Below are positions 21,191 to 32,534 of a DNA stretch of 64,000 nt, one piece after another (within the stretch, counting starts at the first letter, position 1; each line of letters opens with the position of its first letter). The stretch lies in assembly GCF_905171765.1 (NCBI RefSeq), contig NC_053390.1, positions 161,888,666 to 161,952,665 on the forward strand, read 5' to 3'. This stretch comes from Bufo bufo (Eukaryota; Chordata; Amphibia; Anura; Bufonidae). The notes below the pieces were generated by a model. That model did no database searches. It was not told the DNA's origin and saw only the letters and a list, made by a program, of their open reading frames with translations. The position numbers were made by a program, and so were the translations under genes.

Positions 21191-22880
21191 TACAAAATTC
21201 ATTCCAAAAGTCTTCAGACTACTTTTTTTTCCCATTTTATGATGTCACCTGCTAAAAAAAAAAAAATGTCCCCATCATTCTGTACTCAATGCCCCATGAT
21301 GACAAAGTGAAAACAGTATGTTAGAAATCTTTGCTAATTTATTGAAAACTATAATCTTGTATTGACATAAATATTCAGACCCTTTATTCAGTACTTAGTT
21401 GAAGCATCTTTGACAAACAATAATAGCCACTAGTCTTCTGATGTCACAAGGTTTGCACACCTGGATTAGGTAATTTTATGCCATACTTCTCTGTAGATCC
21501 CCTCAAGCTCTTTTAGGTTGAATGGGGACCGTCAGTGAACAGCCATTTTCAGATCACTCCACAGATTGGGTTCTGGCTGGGCCACTCAGGGACATTCACA
21601 GAGTTGTCCCTAAGCTACTCCTGTCTTGTCTTGGTTGTGTGCTTAGGGTTGTTGTTTTGTTGGAAGGCGAACTTTCGGCCCAGTCTGAGGTCCAGAACAC
21701 TCTGGATCAGGTTTTCATTAAGAATATCTCTATTTTGCTTCACTCAGCCTGGCCAGTCTGCTTTTCCCAGTCATTGAAAAACACCCACAGCATAATGGTG
21801 CCATCACTGCAGCGTCATTGCAGGAATGTTATTGGGCAGTGCTTGGTTTTCTCCAAAGATGATGCTTAGAATTTAGGCCAAAAAGTTAATTCTTGGTTTC
21901 ATTAGACCATCTCACATTCTGAGAGTCCATTAGGTAATTTTTATCAAACTGCCATGTGTCTTTTATTGAGGAGAGGCTTCTTTCTGCCCATTATGCTATA
22001 AAGCTCAGATTGGTGGAGAGCTGCAGTGATGGTTGACCTTCTGGAAGTTTTTTTCCAGCTGTATACAGGATCTTTGGAGCTTAGCCAGAGTTACTATTAG
22101 GTTCTTGGTCACCTTTCTTACTAAAGCCCTTCTCCCCCAATTACACTTGGGGCCAGCTCTATTAAGATTCCTGTTTTTTTCCAAACTTCATCCGTTTAAG
22201 AATTATGGAGGCCACTGTGCCTCATGGCTTGGTTTTTGCTCTGATATGCATTTTCAGCTGTAAGATCTTATATAGACAGTGGTGTGTCTTTCCAATGTGT
22301 AAGGTGTAAAAATATCTCAAAGATGATCAAGAGAAATTTTGATTGTTTTAAGTGTTATAGCTACGGTAGACTCATTCAAATACTTACATTTTAATGCTGT
22401 ATCTGTACAGCATTAAAATTTGTATTGGCTCCATGAAGCCAAAGTTCATTTTGCGCATGACTTCGGTTAATTCCTACTGTATGCATATCTGAGTATTAAA
22501 AAACAATTAAAAATGGTAATCCTAACTGGCCTTTCATACTGGCTGGTATCTCGCCACCAAAGCCTAGTTTGGATTGCTATTTTAAATAGTTTTTCAATAT
22601 GCAGATATGCATACAGTTGGAATGAGAAGAACTTTGGCTTGACGGAGCCAATAAATTTTAATGCTGTACGGATACAGCATTAAAATGTAATTTTAACTAA
22701 TCGACCTCTCAGCTATGATCCAAAGGTTGATTCGCACAAGCCTAGTCATAGCAAATGGTCTGAATACTTATGTCCATATGAAATTTTAGTTGTTCCTTAT
22801 TAATAAGTTTGCAAAGATTTCTAACATTCTGTTTTCACGTTCTCATTCTGGGTTATTCAGTGCAAACTGATGGGGGGGAA
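21191..22880 (-). mobile_element. Decayed Tc1-like element with transposase remnants
   Basis: Inverted ends share GACATAAATATTCAGACC (about 21362) and GGTCTGAATACTTATGTC (about 22757), with matching AAAACAGTATGTTAGAAATC / GATTTCTAACATTCTGTTTT further out. The body from about 21380 to 22270 reads on the minus strand as fragments of a Tc1 transposase. The opposite strand carries the antisense frame 21522-21869. Multiple frameshifts make it non-functional. A fold-back MITE (22376-22735) is inserted near the right end. Confidence 0.8.
22376..22735. mobile_element. Fold-back MITE inside the Tc1 remnant
   Basis: TTTTAATGCTGTATCTGTAC / GTACGGATACAGCATTAAAA arms lie at about 22391-22430 and 22655-22686. 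Inner arms (GGCTCCATGAAGCCAAAGTT; ATGCATATCTG / CAGATATGCAT) also pair. The right edge GGTTGATTCGCACAAGCCTA resembles the hAT-like MITE at 24427-24776, but I could not match an 8-bp target duplication, so edges are approximate. Confidence 0.6.
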
Positions 22881-23034
22881 AAACTGGAATTCTTTATTAT
22901 TTAAGTACAAGGCCGCAGCATATCAAAATGTGAAGAAAGTGAAATGTATTCTGAATGCATTGTAGCGCCAAGTATATCCCTTTGCACTTTACAATCAGAG
23001 GGTACATGTACAGACAAAATCAGACGTTATAGAG

Positions 23035-24057
23035 CAGGGGTGGCCAACCCGCATCTCCCGAGCCGCATGCGGCTCTTTGCCGCTTCAAGTGCTGCTCTAG
23101 CGGTGGAGATGGGAAGCAGCTGCGCAGCCTAAAAGAGAATATGGCATGCGCCGCTCTCAGTACGTACCATGTTCTCTTCACTAGCACAGTGGAGAAAGAT
23201 GGAGTCCCTCCACCAATGAATGTAATTAACACATTAATTCAAGTATAGGAGGCAGCGGTATTACATACCCGGCCCCAATAACAGGGCATGCAATCCGCCG
23301 AACTGCAGAAATTATCCTGAGGGGTTAATTGCCGCGGTTTGCATGCCCTAGTATTGAGGCGGGGTATGTGATACCGCCGCAGGCACCCGCTGCCTCCTAT
23401 ACTTGAATTAATATGCTAATTACATTAATTCGTGGCACAGTGCACCCCCCCAGTATTATAAATTCTAACCATTGGTGGCGCAGTGCCCCCCCAAGTATTA
23501 GTATCATTGGTGGCAGTGGCCACAGGGTCCCCTCCCCTCTCTTCATTGGTGGCAGTTCCGATAGGAGCCCCAGCAGTGTAATCCTGGGGCTCCGATCTGT
23601 TACCATGGCAGCCAGGACGCTACTGAAGCCCTGGCTGCCATGGTAAGCTCCCTGCTGCTTTGTGTACTATGCACAGGGCAGCAGGAAGAATGTGAAGTCT
23701 ATTTCACCATAGAAGAGCTCTATTAGGGTGAATAGGACAAGGGTTCTAGCCCCGAAGGGGACTAATAGTAAATTAAAAAAATGAAAATAAAAATAAAAGT
23801 TAAAAACATCAAAATACTAAAAGTTTAAATCGCTCCCTTTCCCAATTTTACATATAAAATTTACAAACAATAAAAAAAAAAACATATCGCCATGCCCGAA
23901 AAAGTGTGAACTATTAAAATATTAAAAAATATTTCCTGTGCGGTGAACGCTGTAACATAAAAAAAAATCACAACCGCGCGATGTATAGCTTGTGGCTCCT
24001 GGTTGTCATCCGTTTTTTTTTTCTGGCTCTTTGTGTCTGTAAGGTTGGCCACCCCTG
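23035..24057. mobile_element. Non-autonomous hAT element (CAGGGGTGGCCAAC termini)
   Basis: Begins CAGGGGTGGCCAACC and ends GGTTGGCCACCCCTG, a 15-bp terminal inverted repeat, between perfect 8-bp duplications TTATAGAG (23027-23034, 24058-24065). Termini of this type are typical of Charlie-like hAT elements. There is no transposase. The interior has inverted modules such as CCTGGGGCTCCGATC and CCATGGCAGCCAGGAC that resemble modules of the fold-back elements at 11007 and 52170. Confidence 0.92.
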
Positions 24058-24065
24058 TTATAGAG

Positions 24066-24418
24066 TAATCCTATTAGACAGGCAGATATTTCTTCCTTAA
24101 CGAGTGGCAAGCTACAATTTAGCAAGTTGTTTGCATTAAAAAGACATTCAATTACACAAAACAATACTAGTTAAAATTTTTCGCTGTTTGATTCTTATTG
24201 TGATCGTTGCTAATTCACCTCGAGAACATTTACACTGCTAATGTCTGGCAGATTGCTAATTACATGAGGAGATGTAATGGCAACCAATGATAATCTTTCA
24301 GTCAGGCAGATTTGTGAGATCCATAGGAACAAATGCTCCATTGACTGTTGTTTGATCGCTGCATGCTATTACATGTGTCAATAATTTATCAAATTTGAAC
24401 GAATAAAAGTAAATTACC
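24066..24418. other. No recognisable feature
   Basis: 353 bp of AT-rich DNA without a repeat boundary, coding frame or RNA gene that I can recognise. Confidence 0.5.
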
Positions 24419-24426
24419 TTAATAAC

Positions 24427-24776
24427 TAGGAATGAGTAAACCGACATTGGACACTTCATCCGAAGTCGATTCGCATAAAACTTCGTTGTAATACTGTACA
24501 GACCGGGAGCTCCATACAGTATTAGAATTTATTGGCTCCGATAAGCTAAAGTTATTACTTTGCGAAGTCTCACGAGACTTTGTGTAATAACTTTGTAAAT
24601 TAATTATTACTGTAAAAAACCTTGGTACCCAACTGGTACCTTGGAACCAAACCTGAGTTCGGTACCAAGGTTTTTTACAGTTGTAAATAATTCATGGAGT
24701 TATTACATGAAGTCTCGCAAAGTTTTATGCAAATCGACTTCGGATGAAGCATCCGAAGTTGATTCGCTCATCCCTA
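24427..24776. mobile_element. 350-bp hAT-type fold-back MITE
   Basis: Flanked by perfect TTAATAAC duplications (24419-24426, 24777-24784). Ends are TAGGAATGAGTAAACCGAC and, reverse-complemented, TAGGGATGAGCGAATCAAC, close to the termini of the autonomous hAT at 2801. The whole element is a palindrome centred near 24610-24650 (ACCTTGGTACC and neighbouring blocks). It is probably mobilised in trans by a related hAT transposase. Confidence 0.9.
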
Positions 24777-24801
24777 TTAATAACCTTAATCGCGTCTTGT
24801 A

Positions 24802-25514
24802 TGTTACGGGCAGTGGGTGTGGACCCCCTCTACCAACTAGCCGGTTTTGCTTTGTGCCAACTTTTACTGGTCTTTGGTGCATGGCAGCCACCAGTTCATT
24901 ACCTCGTGAAATAGTCCCTGTGTAATTGGTGGCTAACCCATGGGGGTCAGAGACACTGGTGAAAAGCACCAAAGGGATAAGGAAATATTCATTGTCAGAA
25001 ACAGACTGAGTTCAGGCAGGCTGAGTTCAAAATAGGCAAAATAGGTCCGAGGTCAGGGAAAGCAGCTGAGGGTCAGGAAAGGTAACAGTGTATCAGGATC
25101 ATTGACAGACAGAAGTCCAGTACACTTGTAGACAATCTGAATAGCGTGCATTCGCTGAATAAACTAGCAGACTAGGAACCTAAAGCTCAGACACCCTCCC
25201 ACTTGGGATAGGTGCCTTATATACCCAGGGACAGCCAGCCATAAGCTGTGGAAAAATTTGGATGTGTGCAGACTGGCCCTTTAAGAGTCCAAGAGCAAGT
25301 GTGCACAGCCTACGGGAAAGACTTGGAAAGAGAATGCAAATCTTGGCCTACACTAGAGGAGAGGGAGACTAGTGGCACATGGAGTGCCAGCAGCAGGATC
25401 CACTGCAGATGGCAGAAAAGACCACGTGGAATCGGACTGCCAGTAAAGCAGGATGCAGAGTGAGGTAAGAGACGTAGTGCAGGGAAGTGGCTGGGATTGG
25501 TCGCCATTGTAACA
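24802..25514 (-). mobile_element. Solo LTR of an unidentified LTR retrotransposon
   Basis: 713 bp, TGTTACGGGC to CATTGTAACA, with inverted TGTTAC/GTAACA edges. Flanks are TTGTA (24797-24801) and TTGTG (25515-25519), one mismatch. On the minus strand GGGTATATAAGGC (about 25209-25221) looks like a TATA box, which sets the orientation. No internal coding is present. Confidence 0.7.
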
Positions 25515-25590
25515 TTGTGATAGGCCCTTCACAATCTTTTCAACAATTCAAACAATAGCAGTGAAGGCCCTGTTCACAGCAGCTTACAAT

Positions 25591-27741
25591 TAGTGTTGAT
25601 CACGAATATTCGAATTGCGAATTTTTATCTCGAATATCGGCACTTCGAGAAGTCGCAAATATTTAGAATATAGTGATATATATTCGTAATTTTGATTATT
25701 CCATTTTATTTTTTTTATCAGTACACATGATCCCTCCCTGCTTCTAGCTTGTGGGCCAATCAGAAAGCTGCAATATCTTTGACATTAGGAGTAGTGTTGA
25801 TCACGAATATTCGAATTTTGAATTTTTATCGCGAATATAGGTACTTCGAAAATTCACGAATATTTCGAATATAGTGATATACAGTATATTCGTAATTTCT
25901 AATATTCTACATTTTTTTTAATCAGTACACATGATCCCTCCCTGCTTCTAGCTTGTGGGCCAATGAGAAGGCTGCAGTATATTTGACTTTAGGAGTAGTG
26001 TTTGCGAATTTTCGTAATGCAACTTTTTATCGCAAATTTTTCAACTTAGAACTATTAGACAAAGTAGATTATAGCACTATATTAGCTAAATTGCTCTATT
26101 CATTTTTTTCGAATATTCGCTATATTGCTATAACTTCATTTTTTAGAATATTCGTAATATTCTAAAACAAGAATATATAGCAATATAGTGATATTCGAAA
26201 AAACTAATGTAGAGCAATTTAGCTAATATAGTGCTATAATCTTTTTTTTAATAGTTGTAATTTTTTTCCAATCTGAACTTCAGATGAGAAAAAAAATTAC
26301 AAGTATTAGACAAAGAAGATTATAGCACTATATTAGCTAAATTGCTCTATATTATATATATTTTTTGAATATTCGCTATATTGCTATATATTCTTGTTTT
26401 AGAATATTACGAATATTAGAAAAAACTAAATTAAAGCAATGTAGCGAATATTCGAAAAAAAAAAACTAATATAGAGCAATTTAGCTAATATAGTGCTATA
26501 ATCTTCTTTGTCTAATAGTTGTAATTTTTTTCTAATCTGAAGTCCAGATTGGAAAAAAATTACAACATTTAGACAAAGAAGATTATAGCACTATAATAGC
26601 TAAATTGCGCTATATTCGTTTTTTTTCTCGAATATTCGCTATATTGCTATATATTCTTGTTTTAGAAAATTACGAATATTCAAAAAACGAAGTTATAGCA
26701 ATATAGCGAATATTAGAAAAAAAAAAAGAATATAGAGCAATTTAGCTAATATAGTGCTATCTTCTTTGTCTAATAGTTGTAAGTGGAAAAATTCTCGATA
26801 AAAATTTGCATTACGAAAATTTGCATATTACGCGATCATTACCTTGCTGATTTTTCGAGTAGAAAATCGTAGAATATAACGAATATTCGAATTCGCGAAT
26901 ATTCAATGAATATTCTACAAAATATTCGCGAAATATCGCGAATTCGAATATGACCCCTGCTGCTCATCACTAATTAGGAGTAGTGTTGATTGCGAATTTT
27001 CGTAATGCAAATTTTTGTAATGAGAATCAATGAGTTCGTGAAAACTCAGATCCGATGGTATATTCTAACCCCTAGACATTCCCTGCAGGGAGGAATCATG
27101 ACTTCAGATGGAAAAAAAAGACGAATATTTAAAAAAAGATATATATTCGATAAAGTGCTATATATTAGTTTTTCAAATATATTCGTAATATTCTAAAACA
27201 AGAATATATAGCAATATAGCGAAATGTAGAACAATTTAGATAATATAGTGCTATAATGTTTTTTTTTTTTAATAGTTGTAATTTTTTTTCAATCTAAACT
27301 TCAGATCAGAAAAAAATTACAACTACAGCTAAATTGCTCTATATTAGTTTTTTTTCCGAATATTCGCTATATTGCTATATATTCTTATTTTTGAATATTA
27401 CGAATATTCTAAAAAACGAATATATTCATTTTCTAGAATATTCTTTTTTTTTATTTTAAATCTGTACAGTTGTTCAACTTTGGCATACTTCTCCCCGACA
27501 ACCGTCCCCGTCACCATGGGAACGCCTGGAGGTTAGAATATACCATCAGATCTGAGTTTTCACAATCTCATTGATTCTCACTATGAAAATTCGCATCACG
27601 AAAATTCTCATTATGAAAATTCTCATTACGAAAATTCGTAATCGACACTACTCCTAACGAATATTTGAATTTGCGAATATTCTACGAATATTCTACTAAA
27701 TATTTGCGAAATTCGAATATGACCCCTGCTGCTCATCACTA
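25591..27741. mobile_element. AT-rich palindromic hAT MITE, outer copy
   Basis: Perfect 8-bp duplication CTTACAAT at 25583-25590 and 27742-27749. The left end starts TAGTGTTGATCACGAATATT, and the right end, reverse-complemented, starts TAGTGATGAGCAGC. The interior is dominated by GAATATTCG-type palindromes and repeated TTTAGCTAATATAGTGCTAT blocks in both orientations. It carries a nested second copy (25792-26972). No transposase. Confidence 0.88.
25792..26972. mobile_element. Nested copy of the same AT-rich hAT MITE
   Basis: Begins TAGTGTTGATCACGAATATT and ends GCTCATCACTA, bounded by perfect ATTAGGAG duplications (25784-25791, 26973-26980). It is thus an insertion of one family member into another, with both target duplications intact. 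Confidence 0.88.
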
Positions 27742-27749
27742 CTTACAAT

Positions 27750-28597
27750 TAGTGAGGAAATAAAAGAGAAACACAAAAAGGTAAAGGTAAATTTAGCCTT
27801 CTTTTACATAAAAAGAGCAGTAGATATAAAGCCACAAGCCAGTCACCCTGCTAGAAAATGTGTATGTAGAGATATAAAGTACATTAGGGTGCAAGGAATG
27901 TGAGAGATTCTATTGAATGAAGAGATCAGGTTATTAAGAATGTTGTAGAAAGGAGAGCTTGACTTGTATAGGCAGCATATGCAAAATTTACACACACTAT
28001 ACACACACCAAGTCTCCTGGAACATCCAAAAGTCTCCCAGAAAAGGAAAGACCTCCAGAATGCCAGAAGAGACTGCCTGGAAGATCTCCTGGCCACATCA
28101 TGGAGGGCTGCTTTCTCTGAAAAAGTAAACCTCTATGTACTTTAATTGTGTGTAGCAGCAGACTTCGGCATCATCAGGTATAGTCCCCAAAGTGCATAGA
28201 TGGTGCAGGGCAATGTTCATAACGGTGCAGGCATCCTTTTAAAGAGGATGTGGCTCTGTACAAACTGGGTAGAGCCTGAAACTGAGGTGAGTAGAAAATA
28301 AAAAATAAAACATTCAATGCTGCTATGCAAAGGGGCCATCCTAGATAACGACCTGTTTCACTGAGTAATACTTGAGCAGCAGGTGGGGAGTGACCTTTTT
28401 TTAATATTAAATTCTTAATGGGTTTAGACCCAAGACCTGATCACTTACAGTACATTTATGTCCCCAGATCAGGCTCTTAAATATAGTCCCCCATTTCTGT
28501 ATCACCATACAGCTAGACATATTTTCCACTGGAGACCTTACGTAGCTACATGACAGGTGTAATTATATAAAGCTTTCTCATCCAGCTTTTCCACATA
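27750..28597. other. Apparently low-repeat intergenic DNA
   Basis: No mobile-element ends, coding frame or RNA gene recognised. The only notable feature is a CACACACTATACACACACC run near 27990. Confidence 0.4.
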
Positions 28598-30160
28598 CAG
28601 GGAGTGCAGAATTATTAGGCAAGTTGTATTTTTGAGGATTAATTTTATTATTGAACAACAACCATGTTCTCAATGAACCCAAAAAACTCATTAATATCAA
28701 AGCTGAATATTTTGGAAGTAGTTTTTAGTTTGTTTTCAGTTTTAGCTATTTTAGGGGGATATCTGTGTGTGCAGGTGACTATTACTGTGCATAATTATTA
28801 GGCAACTTAACAAAAAAACAAATATATACCCATTTCAATTATTTATTTTTACCAGTGAAACCAATATAACATCTCAACATTCACAAATATACATTTCTGA
28901 CATTCAAAAACAAAACAAAAACAAATCAGTGACCAATATAGCCACCTTTCTTTGCAAGGACACTCAAAAGCCTGCCATCCATGGATTCTGTCAGTGTTTT
29001 GATCTGTTCACCATCAACATTGCGTGCAGCAGCAACCACAGCCTCCCAGACACTGTTCAGAGAGGTGTACTGTTTTCCCTCCTTGTAAATCTCACATTTG
29101 ATGATGGACCACAGGTTCTCAATGGGGTTCAGATCAGGTGAACAAGGAGGCCATGTCATTAGATTTTCTTCTTTTATACCCTTTCTTGCCAGCCACGCTG
29201 TGGAGTACTTGGACGCGTGTGATGGAGCATTGTCCTGCATGAAAATCATGTTTTTCTTGAAGGATGCAGACTTCTTCCTGTACCACTGCTTGAAGAAGGT
29301 GTCTTCCAGAAACTGGCAGTAGGACTGGGAGTTGAGCTTGACTCCATCCTCAACCCGAAAAGGCCCCACAAGCTCATCTTTGATGATACCAGCCCAAACC
29401 AGTACTCCACCTCCACCTTGCTGGCGTCTGAGTCGGACTGGAGCTCTCTGCCCTTTACCAATCCAGCCACGGGCCCATCCATCTGGCCCATCAAGACTCA
29501 CTCTCATTTCATCAGTCCATAAAACCTTAGAAAAATCAGTCTTGAGATATTTCTTGGCCCAGTCTTGACGTTTCAGCTTGTGTGTCTTGTTCAGTGGTGG
29601 TCATCTTTCAGCCTTTCTTACCTTGGCCATGTCTCTGAGTATTGCACACCTTGTGCTTTTGGGCACTCCAGTGATGTTGCAGCTCTGAAATATGGCCAAA
29701 CTGGTGGCAAGTGGCATCTTGGCAGCTGCACGCTTGACTTTTCTCAGTTCATGGGCAGTTATTTTGCGCCTTGGTTTTTCCACACGCTTCTTGCGACCCT
29801 GTTGACTATTTTGAATGAAACGCTTGATTGTTCGATGATCACGCTTCAGAAGCTTTGCAATTTTAAGAGTGCTGCATCCCTCTGCAAGATATCTCACAAT
29901 TTTTGACTTTTCTGAGCCTGTCAAGTCCTTCTTTTGACCCATTTTGCCAAAGGAAAGGAAGTTGCCTAATAATTATGCACACCTAATATAGGGTGTTGAT
30001 GTCATTAGACCAGACCCCTTCTCATTACAGAGATGCACATCACCTAATATGCTTAATTGGTAGTAGGCTTTCGAGCCTATACAGCTTGGAGTAAGACAAC
30101 ATGCATAAAGAGGATGATGTGGTCAAAATACTCATTTGCCTAATAATTCTGCACGCAGTG
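28598..30160 (-). mobile_element. Tc1-like transposon, complete ends, 1.56 kb
   Basis: Starts CAGGGAGTGCAGAATTATTA and ends, reverse-complemented, CACTGCGTGCAGAATTATTA, between TA dinucleotides (28596-28597, 30161-30162). An extra internal copy of GTGCATAATTATTAGGCAAC occurs at about 28788 and inverted near 29970. It encodes a transposase on the minus strand with a single visible lesion. Confidence 0.93.
28926..29942 (-). pseudogene. Tc1-like transposase, one premature stop
   Basis: The frame starts at ATG 29942-29940 and runs 338 codons to 28926, a usual length for Tc1 transposases. It is interrupted only by TGA at 29603-29601, about residue 114, where CGA to TGA is the simplest cause. The N-terminus has the helix-turn-helix pair (SKIVRYLAEGCSTLKIAKLL, then a second HTH/AT-hook-like basic stretch). 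The catalytic part has WTDE, FMQDNAPSHAS and SPDLNPIENLW, the DDE motif. The enzyme would cut at the terminal repeats and insert at TA. Being one substitution from open suggests modest age. Confidence 0.9.
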
Positions 30161-30162
30161 TA

Positions 30163-30526
30163 TAGATCCAGCTAGGTAAACAGATTGAACATCAACTTGT
30201 AGGAATTTTAACCCATTCATCCATGCAAAACAGCTTTAACTCTGTTATGTTGGTGAGTTTCCTTCCATGAACTGCTCACTTCAGATCTTTCGACAGCATT
30301 TCGTATGGATTAAGGTTATTATTTGGTAGAATGACTTGTGTACTTAGGGTTGTTGCCTTACTGCATGAGCCACATTCTCTTGAGATTAAGTTTATGGACA
30401 GATGTCCTGGCATTTTCCTTTAGAATTTGCTAGTATAATTCAGAATTCATTGTTCCATGAATTATAGCAAGTTGTCCTGGCCCATATGCAGTAAAACAGG
30501 CTCAAGCCAAGATACTGTACTACCAC
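30163..30526 (-). pseudogene. Degenerate Tc1-family transposase remnant
   Basis: Read on the minus strand, the segment shows scattered short similarity to Tc1 transposase genes (the neighbourhood of CTTAGGGTTGTTGCCTTACT at about 30340). There is no frame of useful length and no terminal repeat. The hAT end at 30527 is inserted next to it. Confidence 0.5.
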
Positions 30527-30860
30527 TAGAGATGTCGCGAACATAAAATTTTCCATTCGCGAACGGTGAACGCAAATTTTCACTTCAATAGGCAGGCGAA
30601 TTTTAAAACCCACAGGGACTCTTTCTGGCCACAATAGTGATGGAAAAGTTGTTTCAAGGGGACTAACACCTGGACTGTGGCATGCCGGAGGGGGATCCAT
30701 GGCAAAACTCCCATGGAAAATTACGTAGTTGACGCAGAGTCGGGTTTTAATCCATAAAGGGCATAAATCACCTAACATTCCTAAATTGTTTGGAATAACG
30801 TGCTTTAAAACATCAGGTATGATGTTGTATCGATCAGGTAGTGTAAGGGTTACACTCGCT

Positions 30861-31400
30861 TCACAGTGACAGACCAAACTCCCCGTTTAACGCACCGCAA
30901 ACAACCGCAAACAGTCCATTTGCACAACCGCAAACTCCCCATTTGCACAAGGTTGGATACCAAGCTAGCCATGTCCCATTCCTTGTCCTTACTGACGTCA
31001 TTGAAGGTCTCTTCCTCCACCCAGCCATGTACAACACCAAGGGTCCCTGAAAGGTGACAACAAGCCCCCTGGGACGCCTGCTGTGGTTGGTCTTCCACCT
31101 CCTCAAAGCCACCTTCCTCCTCTGACTCCTCTTCTTAAGACTCCTCTCTCTGCGTTGCCGCAGGTCCAGCAATCGACGACGACAAGGCTGCTTCTGGTGG
31201 TGATGGTGACCACAACTCTTCCTCTTCATGCTCATCTACGGCCTGATCCAGCACTCTTCGCAGGGCACGCTCCAGAAAAAACGCATATGGGATGAGGTCG
31301 ATGATGTTGCCTTGGGTTTGACTGACCAGGTTTGTCACCTCCGCAAAAGGACGCATGAGCCTACAGCCATTGTGCATGAGCATTCAGTAACGCGGCCAAA
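30861..31400 (-). pseudogene. hAT-2 transposase fragment (middle region only)
   Basis: The minus strand encodes a piece starting at about 31383 with CRLMRPFAEVTNLVSQT and continuing through an acidic stretch (DEHEEEELWSPSPPE). A TAA at 31137-31135 is followed by continuation in the same frame to about 30960. It corresponds to residues just after the deletion in the 36656-38926 pseudogene. No catalytic motif is present. After NLVQMGS the text dissolves into short CCGCAAAC-type repeats leading to the terminus. Confidence 0.75.
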
Positions 31401-31464
31401 AAATACCTAGCTCCGAAGAGGCTGTCCTCTTTTTTTTAAATATAAAAAAAATGTTCTTTTTTTT

Positions 31465-32110
31465 TTGTTTAATCTCTGTTTTGTCCCCTATCAGGGGCCG
31501 GTGTATGGAATAGATTTTAGGAACCGGGAGATGGAAAAAGATGGTTGGTCGGTCCTCTTACTTCCAATTTGGGGCACTGCGCGTGCGCCGTGTAATTTAC
31601 TGTGCAATCCCAATATGAGTGATGTGTTTAAGTAGTACTATTCCTATCAGTTTAATCCCTGTTACGTCCCCTATCAGGGGCCGGTGTATGGAATAGATTT
31701 TAGGAACCGGGAGATGGGAAAAGATGCTTGGTTGGTCCTCTCACTTCCAATTTGGGGCACTGCGCGTGCAATGTACTGTGCCACCAGATAGGAGTGGTGT
31801 GTTAAGTAGTACTATTCCTATCAGTTTAATCCCTGTTACGTCCACTAGTATTATTATTATTATTATTATTATTATAAGGTGTGTTAAGTAGTACTATTCC
31901 TATCAGTTTAATCCCTGGAATAGATTTTAGGAATCGGGAGATGGAAAAAGATGCTTGGTCGGTCCTCCTACTTCCAATTTGGGGCACTGCGCATGCACCG
32001 TGCAATGTGCTGTGCCACCAGATAGGAGTGGTTTGTTAAGTAGTACTATTCCTATCAGTTTAATCCCTGTTACGTCCCCTATCAGGGGACGTGTATGGAA
32101 TAGATTTTAG
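31465..32110. repeat. Tandem repeat of about 170-190 bp, about 3.5 irregular copies
   Basis: TCAGTTTAATCCCTGTTACGTCCCCTATCAGGGG-type starts recur at about 31470, 31655, 31823, 31905 and 32055. Each is followed by GGAATAGATTTTAGGAA and GGGGCACTGCGC. The short third unit contains a (TAT)n-like microsatellite at about 31850-31875. It sits in the subterminal zone of the hAT-2 region. Confidence 0.85.
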
Positions 32111-32534
32111 ACAACCGCAAAGAGTTGTCAATAGTTGACACACTCATGACATAAATTTTATTCCTCTATGCGTCAATCTTGGTGTAGTGATGACTGTGCT
32201 CGTGCGCACGTTTGGGAGATTGCAGGCGATGGGGGTTTTTCAAAGCCTATGGTCATGCTAAGGTAGTTCAGTGACAGTTAAGTGACCCAGAAAACAATGA
32301 TTCTGCAGTGTGGGCCCATTGTTGGCCTAGTAGGCTTTAATGATCACCTTAGATGATCACAAAGAAAATTTATGTTTTTTCTATGCAAAATTATCCAGCC
32401 GATCGCTTTTGGTCTGTTCACAGTGAAGCAACGACCTTATCATCTGGGGTGTGCCAACATTGCCATTGCCAACACACTCATAGAGGTGGTCGCTTCATTG
32501 TGATACGCAAGCCCCTTCACCACAACAAGGTAAC

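Noticed and set aside
23035..24057. Element of the TAGNGNTGAGCGAAC hAT family
   Set aside because: Its CAGGGGTGGCCAAC termini differ; only the 8-bp duplication is shared, so it belongs to another hAT lineage.
25591..27741. Satellite or centromeric DNA because of high AT and palindromes
   Set aside because: Exact 8-bp target duplications and hAT-type termini bound it and its nested copy.
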